Shown here piece after piece: positions 54,172 to 63,511 of a stretch of 64,000 nt of DNA. Each line of letters starts with the position of its first letter. The stretch's first letter is position 1. The translations under genes and the position numbers were made by a program. The notes under the pieces were generated by a model that saw nothing but the letters and a program-made list of their open reading frames with translations, did not search any database and was not told the DNA's origin. This stretch comes from Chondrus crispus (lineage: Eukaryota > Rhodophyta > Florideophyceae > Gigartinales > Gigartinaceae): NCBI RefSeq assembly GCF_000350225.1, contig NW_005179257.1:16934-80933 (forward strand), written 5' to 3'.

Positions 54172-54452
54172 CCACCCAGCCCCGTTCCGCCCTATGTTCG
54201 CTGGCTACTCTTCTCTACATGTCTATTTCTCTTTTATGTTTCTTTTCCTGTTTTACATTTGTCCCAGAGTTCTATTTCACGTACTTCTACCACGCACTGG
54301 CGTATAGTACTCCGATTAGCGGGTCTCATTAGGCTTCAGTAAATCAACACAGAACTCTTACGCCCAGTCCCACACAGCAAATCATTATGAGGAAGAATAC
54401 ACCCGGTCCCACACCATTCGTTTCATAGGACAACACGCACATTCACACTGAC

Positions 54453-55497
54453 CTCTGATTAAATAGTGTCCCTTCAAGCATTTCGATTGGTACGGTATAA
54501 ACTTCCAGTACAGTATGATAGTCATGGCTGTAATATTTATCCTCTACAGCTGTAATGCAAACAGGGAGAACGATTTTTGTTGTGGTGAATCCGCGACCTC
54601 TCCCGCCTTCTCCTGACCTCTCAAGAGGGGTCCTACTGTACATGTGCAAGATGTCCTTCACACGAACCAAACCTGGCCCTGGCCTTTCCTTTCGCTCCAA
54701 TTTCCCTTTGCGCCCTGCACTCAGCACACCTCCCGCCTTCCCTTCGACCGCCCCAATGCGCCTGTCAGGTGCCACACGTCGTCCAAACTTCCAGGTGTAC
54801 TGTACAGCCATCCGCGTAGTCCAAAGGTTGACCACTTTCTTTGACCCTGACGTGGGGCTCGCGCAGCGCTCCGGTCTTTCCGCAGAACACGGGTCCCGAA
54901 GAGGAAAAACAGCAGCGTCCACACCGGTGGATGCGGCCCGGCTGCTACTTGTGCACAGCAATTAATGCTTTCTTCCGTCCTGATTCCTTCTCTCTTCATG
55001 CGCTCGCGTACTGGATGCTAAGATAAAAGGTAATCTCCTTCTTACGGCGACTGGTAGCAAGCTCAGTTGCAACTGGGAAGCTGGCCAAGCACGATGTTAA
55101 CCCTTTTGTTATCAAGATAACATTATCTGGCTCTTCCGTCGAAGGGGACGAACTCCCTTCATTGCTGTCACGTTTCTGTCCTTACAGTGACAGTTTCTCC
55201 TGTACAGATACTAGTACACGTTGTAATTAGTGTACACAGGTACGTGCTGGACTCGACACACACGTGTACACTCCAGAAGACTCCTTATTCATGTATTAAA
55301 CGGCTTCATGTGCCCTTCGTAGATCTGTCGCCCTCATCCTAGCTCAGCCGCCTGCCACCCTACCGTGTCACTGCTCTATCATCCCCCTGCTGGGTATGAA
55401 GGCTATCCGGTCTTGCGTCACTCGTTCACATTCCCCTTCATGACAGAGAGACACAAGAATTTCATCCTGCCCTCCTCCCCAGCCCCTGCCCAGAAGT
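54453..55497. other. Intergenic region right of the nest
   Basis: I see no supported gene. Overlapping ORFs of 136 and 172 codons on opposite strands are featureless, and the minus one runs into copia LTR sequence. GTACTGTAC is at 54797-54805. The right part holds the promoter of the NEDD8 E1 subunit gene. Confidence 0.5.
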
Positions 55498-55547
55498 ATG
55501 ACCGCCAGATCCTCCCCAGCCCCTGCCCAGAAGTATGACCGCCAGAT
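55474..55547. repeat. 37-bp perfect tandem duplication at the NAE1 start
   Basis: Copies at 55474-55510 and 55511-55547 are identical. Both encode the start of the conserved E1 domain in one frame, so the duplication (not a multiple of three) disconnects an upstream ATG at 55440 and makes the ATG at 55498 the usable start. Confidence 0.93.
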
Positions 55548-57342
55548 CCGCATCTGGGGCGAGCAAGGCCAGACGGCCTTAGAGCGCGCCTCTGTCTGTC
55601 TCATTAATGCCGGACCCGCTGGAACAGAGACATTGAAAAACCTAGTTCTCCCGGGTATCGGCTCTTTCACAATCATCGACGGACATAATGTCACCGAAGC
55701 TGATTACGGCGTTAACTTCTTCCTCTCGGCAAGCAACTCGCCCCATTCCAAGCCCGACGACAACCCGGCTTCTCGTAACCGCGCCTTGCGCGTCATGGAG
55801 GCCATGCACGAACTGAATGACGTCGTTGATGGTGCCTACATCCCGCAAGACGTTTCTTCGTTTATACGCAATGAGGAGGACGCCTCTTCGTTCTTCACAC
55901 GCTTCTCCGTCGTCATCATCACCCAAATGGGCTCCATTGATCCTACAGTCCAGTGCATCTCCTCCGCTTGTTTCAGAGCAAACGTTCCCGTTCTGCTAGT
56001 CCGTGCAAACGGGCTCGTCGGCTTTCTCCGCGTCCAGGCGCGTGAGGTATGTATACTGGATGCCAAGGATGATGCCGCGGCCCCGGACTTAAGACTTCAT
56101 TCTCCGTTCAAAGAGCTGGAAGAATTTGCAAGCAAATTTAACTTTAACGAAATTCAGGATACCACTGTCTTGTCCCACATTCCTTTCGTTGTTATTCTTG
56201 TCCAAGCCATCGCCCAGTATCGAAAGCAACACGGCGGTCAACTTCCATCGTCACGTCCGCAAAAGGAAGAATTTAAAGAGGTTGTCAAGTCCATTCGTCC
56301 GTCCTGCTGCCCTGACGCTGCGGAAAACTTTGAAGAGGCCCTCAAAGGCTCGAATTTACGCCTTTGTTATGCAAGTGCACGTGAGGTCCCGAGTTCAACA
56401 CGCGCAGTGTTTTGTGACGCAAAGAGCAACCCAATTACCGTGAGTGGGCTTCAGCCAGAAAGCTGTGATTCTTCCCAACTTGGGCGAAAGGGCGCTTTCC
56501 CGGAAGCTATTCGCTACGTGAAGTTGTCCAAAGCAAGCAGCACTACTTTGGCCGAATCAGAGTCAAATCTTGTGCAAGGCGGATCCACCATAGCTGGTGC
56601 CGCACGAATTGCGAATGATTGCCGTGTGTTCTGGTTGCATGTCGCCGCAATTCGAGATTTCATGGAACGGTTCGGATGTCTCCCTCTCCAGGGTTCCTTA
56701 CCGGACATGGCTGCTGATACAGAATCTTACGTAAGCTTGCAAAAGTTGTATTCGTCGAAAGCTCGTGATGACGCTCGAATAGTGGCACAGTGTGTTAATG
56801 AGATCGCTGATAGACATGCAGTTGACGCGGAAGACTTTGATGAGGAGTCCGTTCGTCTCTTTTGCAAAAACGCTTCCAGTTTGCGAGTTTATCGTACTAA
56901 ATCGATTGTCGAGGAAATCGAGAGCAGAGGGAAGGGTGGCTTTAAGGCAGCTGCAGAAATGGACGGAGCTTTGGATGCTAGTCAAAACGGGACGGCAGCC
57001 CCTTACTATGCCTTGCTGAGGGCTGCCGACCAATTCAGATTGGAACATGGGCGGGAAGCTGGATCAGTGGCAGAGATGCGTGAAGCAGATGACAGTCTTA
57101 TATGTGAGTACCTCAGCGCAGTGAAAGAAGATATCGGTATTCCTGGAACCGCGTTGCTTTGGCGTGATCAAGCCACAGAAATGGTGCGGTATGCGGGAAG
57201 CGAATTGCATAACGTTTGTGCATTCATGGGCGGCATAGCTGCCCAGGAAGTGACAAAAATTTTGACAAGACAGTTCATGCCGCTCGACAACACTTTGATA
57301 GTCAATTTTGCGCAGCAGACAAGCGTCACCTTTGCGGCATAA
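55498..57342 (+). CDS. NAE1: NEDD8-activating enzyme E1 regulatory subunit (NAE1/AXR1/ULA1)
   Basis: This 614-residue protein matches the APPBP1/AXR1/ULA1 subunit, which pairs with UBA3 to activate NEDD8 for cullin modification. Conserved blocks are QKYDRQIRIWGEQGQTALE (11-29), VCLINAGPAGTETLKNLVLP (33-52), GSFTIIDGHNVTEAD and VNFFL. The central NGLVGFLRVQ follows, and the C-terminal part has ELHNVCAFMGGIAAQEVTKI and ends SVTFAA. This subunit lacks the catalytic Cys, as expected. It is somewhat longer than the human protein (about 530) because of inserts in the middle. It has a single exon. The N-terminal start is affected by the 37-bp duplication. Confidence 0.95.
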   Translation: MTARSSPAPAQKYDRQIRIWGEQGQTALERASVCLINAGPAGTETLKNLVLPGIGSFTIIDGHNVTEADYGVNFFLSASNSPHSKPDDNPASRNRALRVMEAMHELNDVVDGAYIPQDVSSFIRNEEDASSFFTRFSVVIITQMGSIDPTVQCISSACFRANVPVLLVRANGLVGFLRVQAREVCILDAKDDAAAPDLRLHSPFKELEEFASKFNFNEIQDTTVLSHIPFVVILVQAIAQYRKQHGGQLPSSRPQKEEFKEVVKSIRPSCCPDAAENFEEALKGSNLRLCYASAREVPSSTRAVFCDAKSNPITVSGLQPESCDSSQLGRKGAFPEAIRYVKLSKASSTTLAESESNLVQGGSTIAGAARIANDCRVFWLHVAAIRDFMERFGCLPLQGSLPDMAADTESYVSLQKLYSSKARDDARIVAQCVNEIADRHAVDAEDFDEESVRLFCKNASSLRVYRTKSIVEEIESRGKGGFKAAAEMDGALDASQNGTAAPYYALLRAADQFRLEHGREAGSVAEMREADDSLICEYLSAVKEDIGIPGTALLWRDQATEMVRYAGSELHNVCAFMGGIAAQEVTKILTRQFMPLDNTLIVNFAQQTSVTFAA

Positions 57343-60300
57343 ATGAAGTGATGTCATTTTTTCGCAAACACTGAAACTCTTTACACAGCGTTTGAGCAGC
57401 CAGTCAGCTGTTGCATGTCTGCGCCTTGATGCTCCAGGTCGTAATTTCCGCTTGTCTCTGGATTGCTGTGCGACGTATCGCGAAAAGCCAAAACCCTCCA
57501 GCATTCGAGTACGTGTTATTCTCGTAGAACCGATTGAAATCGACATTCACACACGTGAGCTGTGCTGTTGCTGCTTTTGCGTAAGACGCAAAATTGTCTC
57601 AAGACCTCCTTAAAGCCTTCTTCAAAATGAAAAAGGATGGTCCAGGGGAAGTCATTTGCAAACCACGATATATTCGGACTACCAAGCCTGCGCATGTTTG
57701 GTTGTCGGAGATAAGCCCATGCACTTCATTGCAATTCGAAAAGAGTCGTTATTGCCAACCGGAGAATGACAAAAAGAATTATGGGCTCGGGAAAATTGCC
57801 GATCTTAGGCCCTGGCTAGCTCTGATGTCTGGCGTTCTGAAGTTACCAAAAAGCGAGAAAGATGAATAATTTTCCTCGCTCGATCTTTCACATTTTTGCA
57901 GCTCTTTAGTCTGTTATCATGGTGCAAAAGAGAACACGGAGAAAGCGAGAAGGATATGTTGACAAAGTCAGCTCGAAAAAATGTATGATGGCCCTGTGCA
58001 TGTGCAAGTTGAGAGCTATTTCGCCAAAATTATGGCGGCCTACCAAAGAGCAGCTCGAAAAGATGCTTTGAAAGTGTGGTTCCATCCAGATAGGTCAGCA
58101 CAGATAAGGCACAGCCACATAAGGCACTACAAATCAGCACATAAAGTCACCGCCGGCCGCCGTCCCCCCAGGGGTGAGAGGGCCATCGGTGTTCATGGCA
58201 TCACAGAAAGAATTCCGCTTCACTGACGTTCAGGTGGACAAAGGATATTCTGCTAGTGTCTTTGCTGTGTTTTGTGGCTACATACTTTTTTGGCCTCCGG
58301 GGAGACTTGAATTTTCTCCAAATATACAGTAATAGGAGAGCCCTTTATTTTCTGTTTCTTTATTTTTGAAGGAACTTATGCTCCAGAGCATGTCAAACTG
58401 CTTTTTGGACAGCCTCATCATTTCGTCGTGAAACGGCTTCACAACTCTTTAATATCGATTATAATGGGATAGGGCCCAACAGTTTGCTTCATGAAGATGT
58501 GACGACAACTCGCTCACCCTCCGTCAAATAGAGAGCAGGAACACAGAGTCTGGACATGCAACAGTGCCCATGCGTACTAAACACTAAAATTCAATGCGCA
58601 GTTCATTCAGAGAGCCGATGCGCTTTTGTATGAGATGGGACACCAACGGCCCCTTCTGCCAGGATTCGCTGCAAGTAAAGATCTTCGCCCAGTCAAGGGT
58701 CAGCTCACAAACGCAAAAAAACAAATTGCTTCAGAAGCGAATCTATCAAGCACTGTGACGTCAAAATCGATGATCGCAGCATTTTAGCATCTTCCGAAGA
58801 GGCAATAGCTTATGTCAAACTTTCACGTACAACACCTCACTGCCTCGTTGGAATAGTTTCAGTCACTACTGTGATAGTTGAACTGGTGCAGTCAGGAAAT
58901 ATCTGTTTTGGTTGAGGTGCGGCAAGTCTTGCTTTTTCCGAACGAGCCTGGACATGCAAGATGCAACAGACAGAAAAGTGCTTTGCTTGGGTGATGTGAG
59001 TAGCGGAACGATTGCAGTAATCAGATTTGACAATGAGCCATTTTCATAGAACTACTCTCACACGATTAGCGGGGGCATTAAACAAGCTCACTCCAAATTG
59101 CTTAGAATGATCATCATTGCGCTCGGTCCCTAGTCCAGAGGGGCAAATCGGTGATATGCAAACTTCTTCTAAGGCGTTATGATGTAGCCAGTGAATGGTT
59201 CAGAGCATGTCGAATGGTTGTATGCTTTGTGGACAGGCGTCTCTAGAACACATGCAATCGGTCTGATGACACAAGAGACAACAGTTCTTGAAGACATGGC
59301 ATGGAACAACACGAGTCGTGGGCTTCTTCGGCTGAGTGATGCTATGTGTACACACGTCTTGGCAATTAAGCCTTCGTCTTGTTCTCAGACTCTTTGGAGT
59401 ACATGACGATTCAAATATCATTGCTTCATGTCAAACCTGTCTCGGAACCAGGGCTCATGCTTCCAGTTCATGTCATATCAAGGGTCGAGTTGATGAGCCT
59501 GTTTTGAACTGTGCAGGGATGAAAATAGTAGAAACGATCCACCGAAGTCACCTGAGAGTCACGTCAGCATGTACACTCGGTGACATTAAAGACCGTACAC
59601 ACAGCTGATTGCGGTGCTCGCCTCGTGTGACTGTATGTGTGGGCTCATTCCTTTGAATAAAATAGGGGAAAGATTTGTGACGCGGAGCAATTGCTGGCAT
59701 AGCCGAGTTACGACTCAAAACAGCCTGATACATGTAATGTACTAGCTGTACAACTGACCATTTCGAGCTGTTATGACTCGTGGTCATCCTTGCCCCGTAT
59801 GATACACGTTTTGGGTAGTTGTTGTAGGCCAACGCAGACTAACATTGGGAGCACCCGATAAGCTACAAGGAATGGGACATGGGGAACTTCTGACATATGT
59901 ATACGCGCCGATGCTCAAGCGAACAGTACAGCCAATTAGTCATAGAGGCGTTGGCGCTCATCAAAATTGGCCGAAGCAAGGAGGTATTCTTCAAAATAAT
60001 TGTATACTGTACCTGTATAATTCGTATATCCTTCGGGTCGAACATTCCTTCGAACTGTCGCATTGACGACTTTAGGTGGAGATAGAATGTGTTTTTGACG
60101 CATTGCTATGAAGTCTACAGCTTGACTGTTGCCGATATCGTCATCAATCGTCGCATGCCTGTACCTTACATCTTACGACAGAGGAGTGCATTATGTTCCA
60201 AGGAACCACTGAGAGAATTAGCTTCGGCCTCGAAGCCCTGCCACGATGCAGAGGCCCGAGTACAGTGGCTCTACGATAATTGAATTCTCGAACCAGCGAG

Positions 60301-60854
60301 CGTGACCGGCAGATGGATGCAGAACGCTTGCACTGCCATCACTCAGCGGCAATATAGAGTCCAAGGTCCATGAATCACGGTCTCCATGCCAACAGTAAGA
60401 GCTTTTTCCTTTTCGCTTCTCTCCTACGTGTACGCCTTGGCCCGGATACCCCTCAATTCAAGAAATGGGCGTTACGATTCTCACCAAGACTTGGGCCGTC
60501 TTCTCCAAACCAAATTGAACTAATAAAGAAGGTCCGATGCAGCCCGAACACGTGGTACTGAGAAGTCGCATGAAGGGCAATGGGTCCAAGAGCGTCCGGG
60601 ATCTCTCCAACTTACATCCCACCTTCTTAGAAGCCAGACATGGAATCGAAAGCCCACTAGATATGCGGGGCAGGGAGGAAGAACGCACTTCTCTACCGTC
60701 GTACCAAGGAAGCTGCGAATGAAATGGAAGAGTGTCGAGGGTTGACAATTTGTGCATAAAAGAAGGTTCTGAGAAACACTTCAGTCATGGCTACACTCCC
60801 CGTTCGCTATCACTCAACGCACAACGACTGTTTGTAACTTCTTGTCCATCAAAA
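57343..60854. other. Gene-poor region between NAE1 and the secreted-protein gene
   Basis: No supported gene occurs over 3.5 kb. A plus frame at 57594-57869 (91 codons from a TTG; DLLKAFFKMKKDGPGEVI...) and one at 57981-58226 have natural composition and may be remnants of one decayed gene. Positions 58227-59190 have no ORF of 60 codons or more on either strand. The final 100 bp are the promoter and leader of the next gene. Confidence 0.45.
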
Positions 60855-61211
60855 ATGATGAAGCTCGCTGTTTTCTTCGCTCTGCTCTCTGTTGCCTTCG
60901 CAGTTACTGTCCGTCCTGCAGCCAATCCCTCTCCTGCAGCCAAGCCATCTCCGGCAGCTTCTCCTTCGGGGGCAGCCCCTCAAATTAAGAAGCCTGACAT
61001 CAGTGTCCAGCTTGACGATGGTTCTACTACCACGGCCTCGGGCGACCAGGCCGTCGGTACTGCTGCCAACAAGGACTCTGGTGCCACCGGTGCTAAGGGC
61101 TCTGACAATGCTATCGGTCTTGCGGGTCCGGGTTTTGCTTTTGGATTCGGCCAGGGGAGCGGCCCGGACGCCACCCCAGGCTTTGGCAGTATCCTAAACA
61201 TCTTCAACTAG
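60855..61211 (+). CDS. Small secreted Pro/Ala/Gly-rich protein
   Basis: This 118-residue protein starts with a clear signal peptide (MMKLAVFFALLSVAFA, 1-16) and likely cleavage before Val17. A Pro-Ala-Ser repeat region (20-42, PSPAAKPSPAAS type) follows, then a polar acidic middle (DISVQLDDGSTTTASGDQ) and a Gly/Phe-rich tail (GPGFAFGFGQGSG, ending ILNIFN). It has no cysteine. The composition suggests a cell-wall or extracellular-matrix protein or a small secreted effector, but I know no family. Codons are strongly biased to C/T-ending forms, which suggests high expression. The two adjacent ATGs (60855 and 60858) are equivalent starts; the frame is open further upstream but without signal-like sequence. 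It converges with the ABC1 kinase gene. Confidence 0.8.
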   Translation: MMKLAVFFALLSVAFAVTVRPAANPSPAAKPSPAASPSGAAPQIKKPDISVQLDDGSTTTASGDQAVGTAANKDSGATGAKGSDNAIGLAGPGFAFGFGQGSGPDATPGFGSILNIFN

Positions 61212-61537
61212 GCGAGCCCGGAGGGCTCTTCTGCTCATCTTTGATATTAGGAATGTACGTCAGAGCAACTGAGATTGGAAGCCGTTTCTGCACGAATCTT
61301 CTGGTCGAATCATTGAGCAATAACTCTGCGCGGGATGAGGCACTCGCGGCAGTGTCTCAGCTCCCAAACAACATATAAAGAAACCAATACAGTTTAATTG
61401 GGATTTCTATCTACCTTCTGTGTCCTGATCTTCCGCTTTGCCGCGACAATTCGACCTCACTCTGTGAACAATTGCGATGGAGAGTGATGCAGCCGCAGTT
61501 GCTTTACGTGACTAATTTACATCTAGCAAACCGTTGC
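61212..61537. other. Convergent 3' intergenic region
   Basis: These 326 bp are shared by the 3' ends of the secreted-protein gene and the ABC1 kinase gene. AT-rich poly(A)-type words (atataaag, near 61374) are present; no gene is seen. Confidence 0.5.
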
Positions 61538-63511
61538 TCAACTGAATCGATCAGGCTTGCTCAATTTTGCCTGCCTGCGCAAAAACAGAATCCCCAGGGC
61601 GGCGGAAAACGCAGCCATTGCGGCCGCTGGTTCCATGCTACCGGAAGCGTAAAGCTGGGTTGCTGCCAGGGCCGTTGTGCCAGTGGACAGAAGGTAGTTG
61701 CTTGACTCTGTCAGAGAGTACTGCTTGCGAAGAAGCTTCTCAGTCTCGGTAGAACGGGAACGCAATTTAATATCTCCTCTCTCCAACTGCGTGAGCGTTT
61801 TCTCAATTTTTTCGATCCTTGACACCGCCTTCACAGCATCAGCACCAGTACCAATAACGCGGCGACGAATCTCATCCGTTACAGGGTTTGATCGCCCGGA
61901 TAGCAAGCTGGTCGCAACACGGCGCACAACACTCTGAGGAGAATCGATACCACCCGTTCTTTCTTTCAAAATCTCATCAGCAAAGGGCAAGGCGACTTCG
62001 GAGAACTTGAAATTCGGGTCAAGACCTTTGGCCAGGGCCTCCAACGTTGAAAACGCGCGCAGCAAAAATATACTCGCCGCCGGTAATCGGAACGGCTTGT
62101 CGTATGCGGTGGCGTAGAGGTCATCGCCGATAGCAGCAACGGTTTGGTCACGGTTCGGTCGCGAGCCAACGGAGTCGAGGAAGTACTGAATGGAACGGCG
62201 AACAGGCGTCGGGTCGGGAGGTAGAACCAGAGCCTCAAGGTCAACCAGGGCATTCATGACAACATCTGCATCCTTTTCGATAACGCCTGCCAGGATATCT
62301 ATAAGGCGGTCCTTGATGAGTGGGTTGAGTTCCCCCATCATGCCAAAGTCGTAAAAGATGATGCTTTCATTTGCACCCACAGCGCAATTGCCTGGGTGAG
62401 GATCTGAGCTGAAGAATGCAAACTCCAAAACTTGTTGGATGAATGCGGTGGCAACTCTGTCCGCGATAAGTTCAAGGTCCAACCCGGCCCGCTCCAACGT
62501 GTCAACATCAGAGATTTTGATGCCGGGGAGGTACTGCAAGCACAAGACCGTGCCTGTCGTGTATTCTGGGTAGATATGGGGGACTTTGACATAATCAAAG
62601 CCTGCGTTGCGAAAGTTGTCTCCAAAGCGTTTACAGCTCTCCATTTCTCTGATGTAATCGATCTCCTGATAGAGCACCTTTGCGCACTCATCATAGATAC
62701 CAACCCAATCGCGATCATTCCCGCCATACTTTTTCGAGCGTTGCAAGTAGTACGCGACATACTTGAGTGCATCAAGGTCGAGATCAAATAAGCGTTTCAA
62801 CATAGGCCTTTGTATCTTGACAACGACCTCCTCCCCAGAGAAGAGGCGCGCGCGATGCACCTGGCCCAGACTAGCCGCTGCGAGCGGGACCTTGTCAAAC
62901 CATGCGAAGACCTCCCCGACCGGGCGTCCGTACTGCTCCTCGAGGAGGCTCTCTGCGACGGGCCACGGGAAGGCCGGGACGCGATCCTGCAGCAACGAGA
63001 GCTCCTCGACGACTTCCTTCGGCAAGAGATCGGCCCTCGTGCTTGCCAGCTGGCCGACCTTGATCATGGTGGGCCCGAGCGTGAGGATTTTCTCGCGGGC
63101 AAAGCGGGCGAGCTTGCGCCTCCTCTTGGCGATGACGTCATCTGTGCGCGAGCCTAGGTAGGACCACGACTGGCCCTGCAGCCAGTTGGCGGCGAGCAGG
63201 CGTGCGATGAAGGACCAGATGGCCACGGAGCGCGAGACGGTGTTGCCGCGCTGCCACGCTGTCGAGCGACGCGTCTCCAGGACAGGGGCTGGGGGGCGCT
63301 TAGTCAGGGTGAAGCGGGTGGAGAAGTCGCGGCGGAGACGGCCGCGGCGCGCGGAGGATGGCGTGCCGATGTGCTTCGACGGCGGGCTGGGGGTCGGCGG
63401 CTTGGTGAGAACGAGAGTGGTTGCTGGACGACGCAGGACAGAAAGCGAAGAGTGACGTGAGCGGCGGGTCGGAAGGGCCAATGAAGGCTGGAAAGCTGTG
63501 GCGGAAGCCAT
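61538..63511 (-). CDS. ABC1K: Plastid-type ABC1 (ADCK/UbiB-like) atypical kinase
   Basis: This 657-residue member of the ABC1K/UbiB family has a Ser/Thr/Arg/Pro-rich, acid-free leader of about 70-85 residues, fitting a plastid transit peptide. The family KxGQ signature is in MIKVGQLASTRADLLP (K151-Q154). The Ala-rich nucleotide loop AAASLGQ is at 211-217, the catalytic Lys in VVVKIQRP (K232), the catalytic-loop equivalent DPHPGN at 370-375 and DFG at 388-390. The C-terminus has a charged helix and two hydrophobic segments (about 605-650), typical of plastid members. ABC1Ks regulate prenyl-lipid (quinone, tocopherol) metabolism, in plastids usually in plastoglobules or thylakoids. No intron is seen. 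Confidence 0.94.
   Translation of the reverse strand: MASATAFQPSLALPTRRSRHSSLSVLRRPATTLVLTKPPTPSPPSKHIGTPSSARRGRLRRDFSTRFTLTKRPPAPVLETRRSTAWQRGNTVSRSVAIWSFIARLLAANWLQGQSWSYLGSRTDDVIAKRRRKLARFAREKILTLGPTMIKVGQLASTRADLLPKEVVEELSLLQDRVPAFPWPVAESLLEEQYGRPVGEVFAWFDKVPLAAASLGQVHRARLFSGEEVVVKIQRPMLKRLFDLDLDALKYVAYYLQRSKKYGGNDRDWVGIYDECAKVLYQEIDYIREMESCKRFGDNFRNAGFDYVKVPHIYPEYTTGTVLCLQYLPGIKISDVDTLERAGLDLELIADRVATAFIQQVLEFAFFSSDPHPGNCAVGANESIIFYDFGMMGELNPLIKDRLIDILAGVIEKDADVVMNALVDLEALVLPPDPTPVRRSIQYFLDSVGSRPNRDQTVAAIGDDLYATAYDKPFRLPAASIFLLRAFSTLEALAKGLDPNFKFSEVALPFADEILKERTGGIDSPQSVVRRVATSLLSGRSNPVTDEIRRRVIGTGADAVKAVSRIEKIEKTLTQLERGDIKLRSRSTETEKLLRKQYSLTESSNYLLSTGTTALAATQLYASGSMEPAAAMAAFSAALGILFLRRQAKLSKPDRFS

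Larger units (their letters stand above)
50151..54359 (+). mobile_element. DIRS-order tyrosine-recombinase retroelement
   Basis: This 4.2-kb element has the DIRS gene order gag, RT-RNase H, tyrosine recombinase. A direct repeat of about 165 bp occurs at its left end (50153-50317) and again near the right end (54006-54171), followed by a unique tail of about 188 bp. That resembles split direct repeats of PAT/Ngaro-type elements more than DIRS1 inverted repeats. No target duplication is seen, as expected for tyrosine-recombinase integration. The copy is inactive because of stops and frameshifts. Confidence 0.85.
27901..54447 (-). mobile_element. Ty1/copia retrotransposon carrying five nested insertions
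   Basis: The element is bounded by LTRs starting TGTAGAAATACTG and ending CATTCACA on the plus strand. It is flanked by the perfect 5-bp target duplication CTGAC (27896-27900 and 54448-54452). Coding runs on the minus strand in the copia order gag, protease, integrase, reverse transcriptase, RNase H. Five later elements interrupt it at 27939, 32722, 35031, 47898 and 50151; about 6.7 kb remains when they are removed. The copy is dead: the reverse transcriptase lacks its YVDD segment, RNase H has Asn at the first catalytic Asp, and gag is frameshifted. LTR copies differ at about ten sites in about 400 bp by eye. Confidence 0.93.
49821..54447 (-). repeat. Copia right LTR (5' LTR), split by a DIRS-like element
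   Basis: The LTR consists of 49821-50150 plus about 54360-54447 and matches the left LTR across the break. About 10 bp present in the left LTR (around ttacgaagta) are missing at the insertion point. CTGAC follows at 54448. Confidence 0.92.

Noticed and set aside
54443-54965. Overlapping 172- and 136-codon ORFs on opposite strands
   Set aside because: No domain on either strand; the minus ORF's C-terminus lies in copia LTR sequence.
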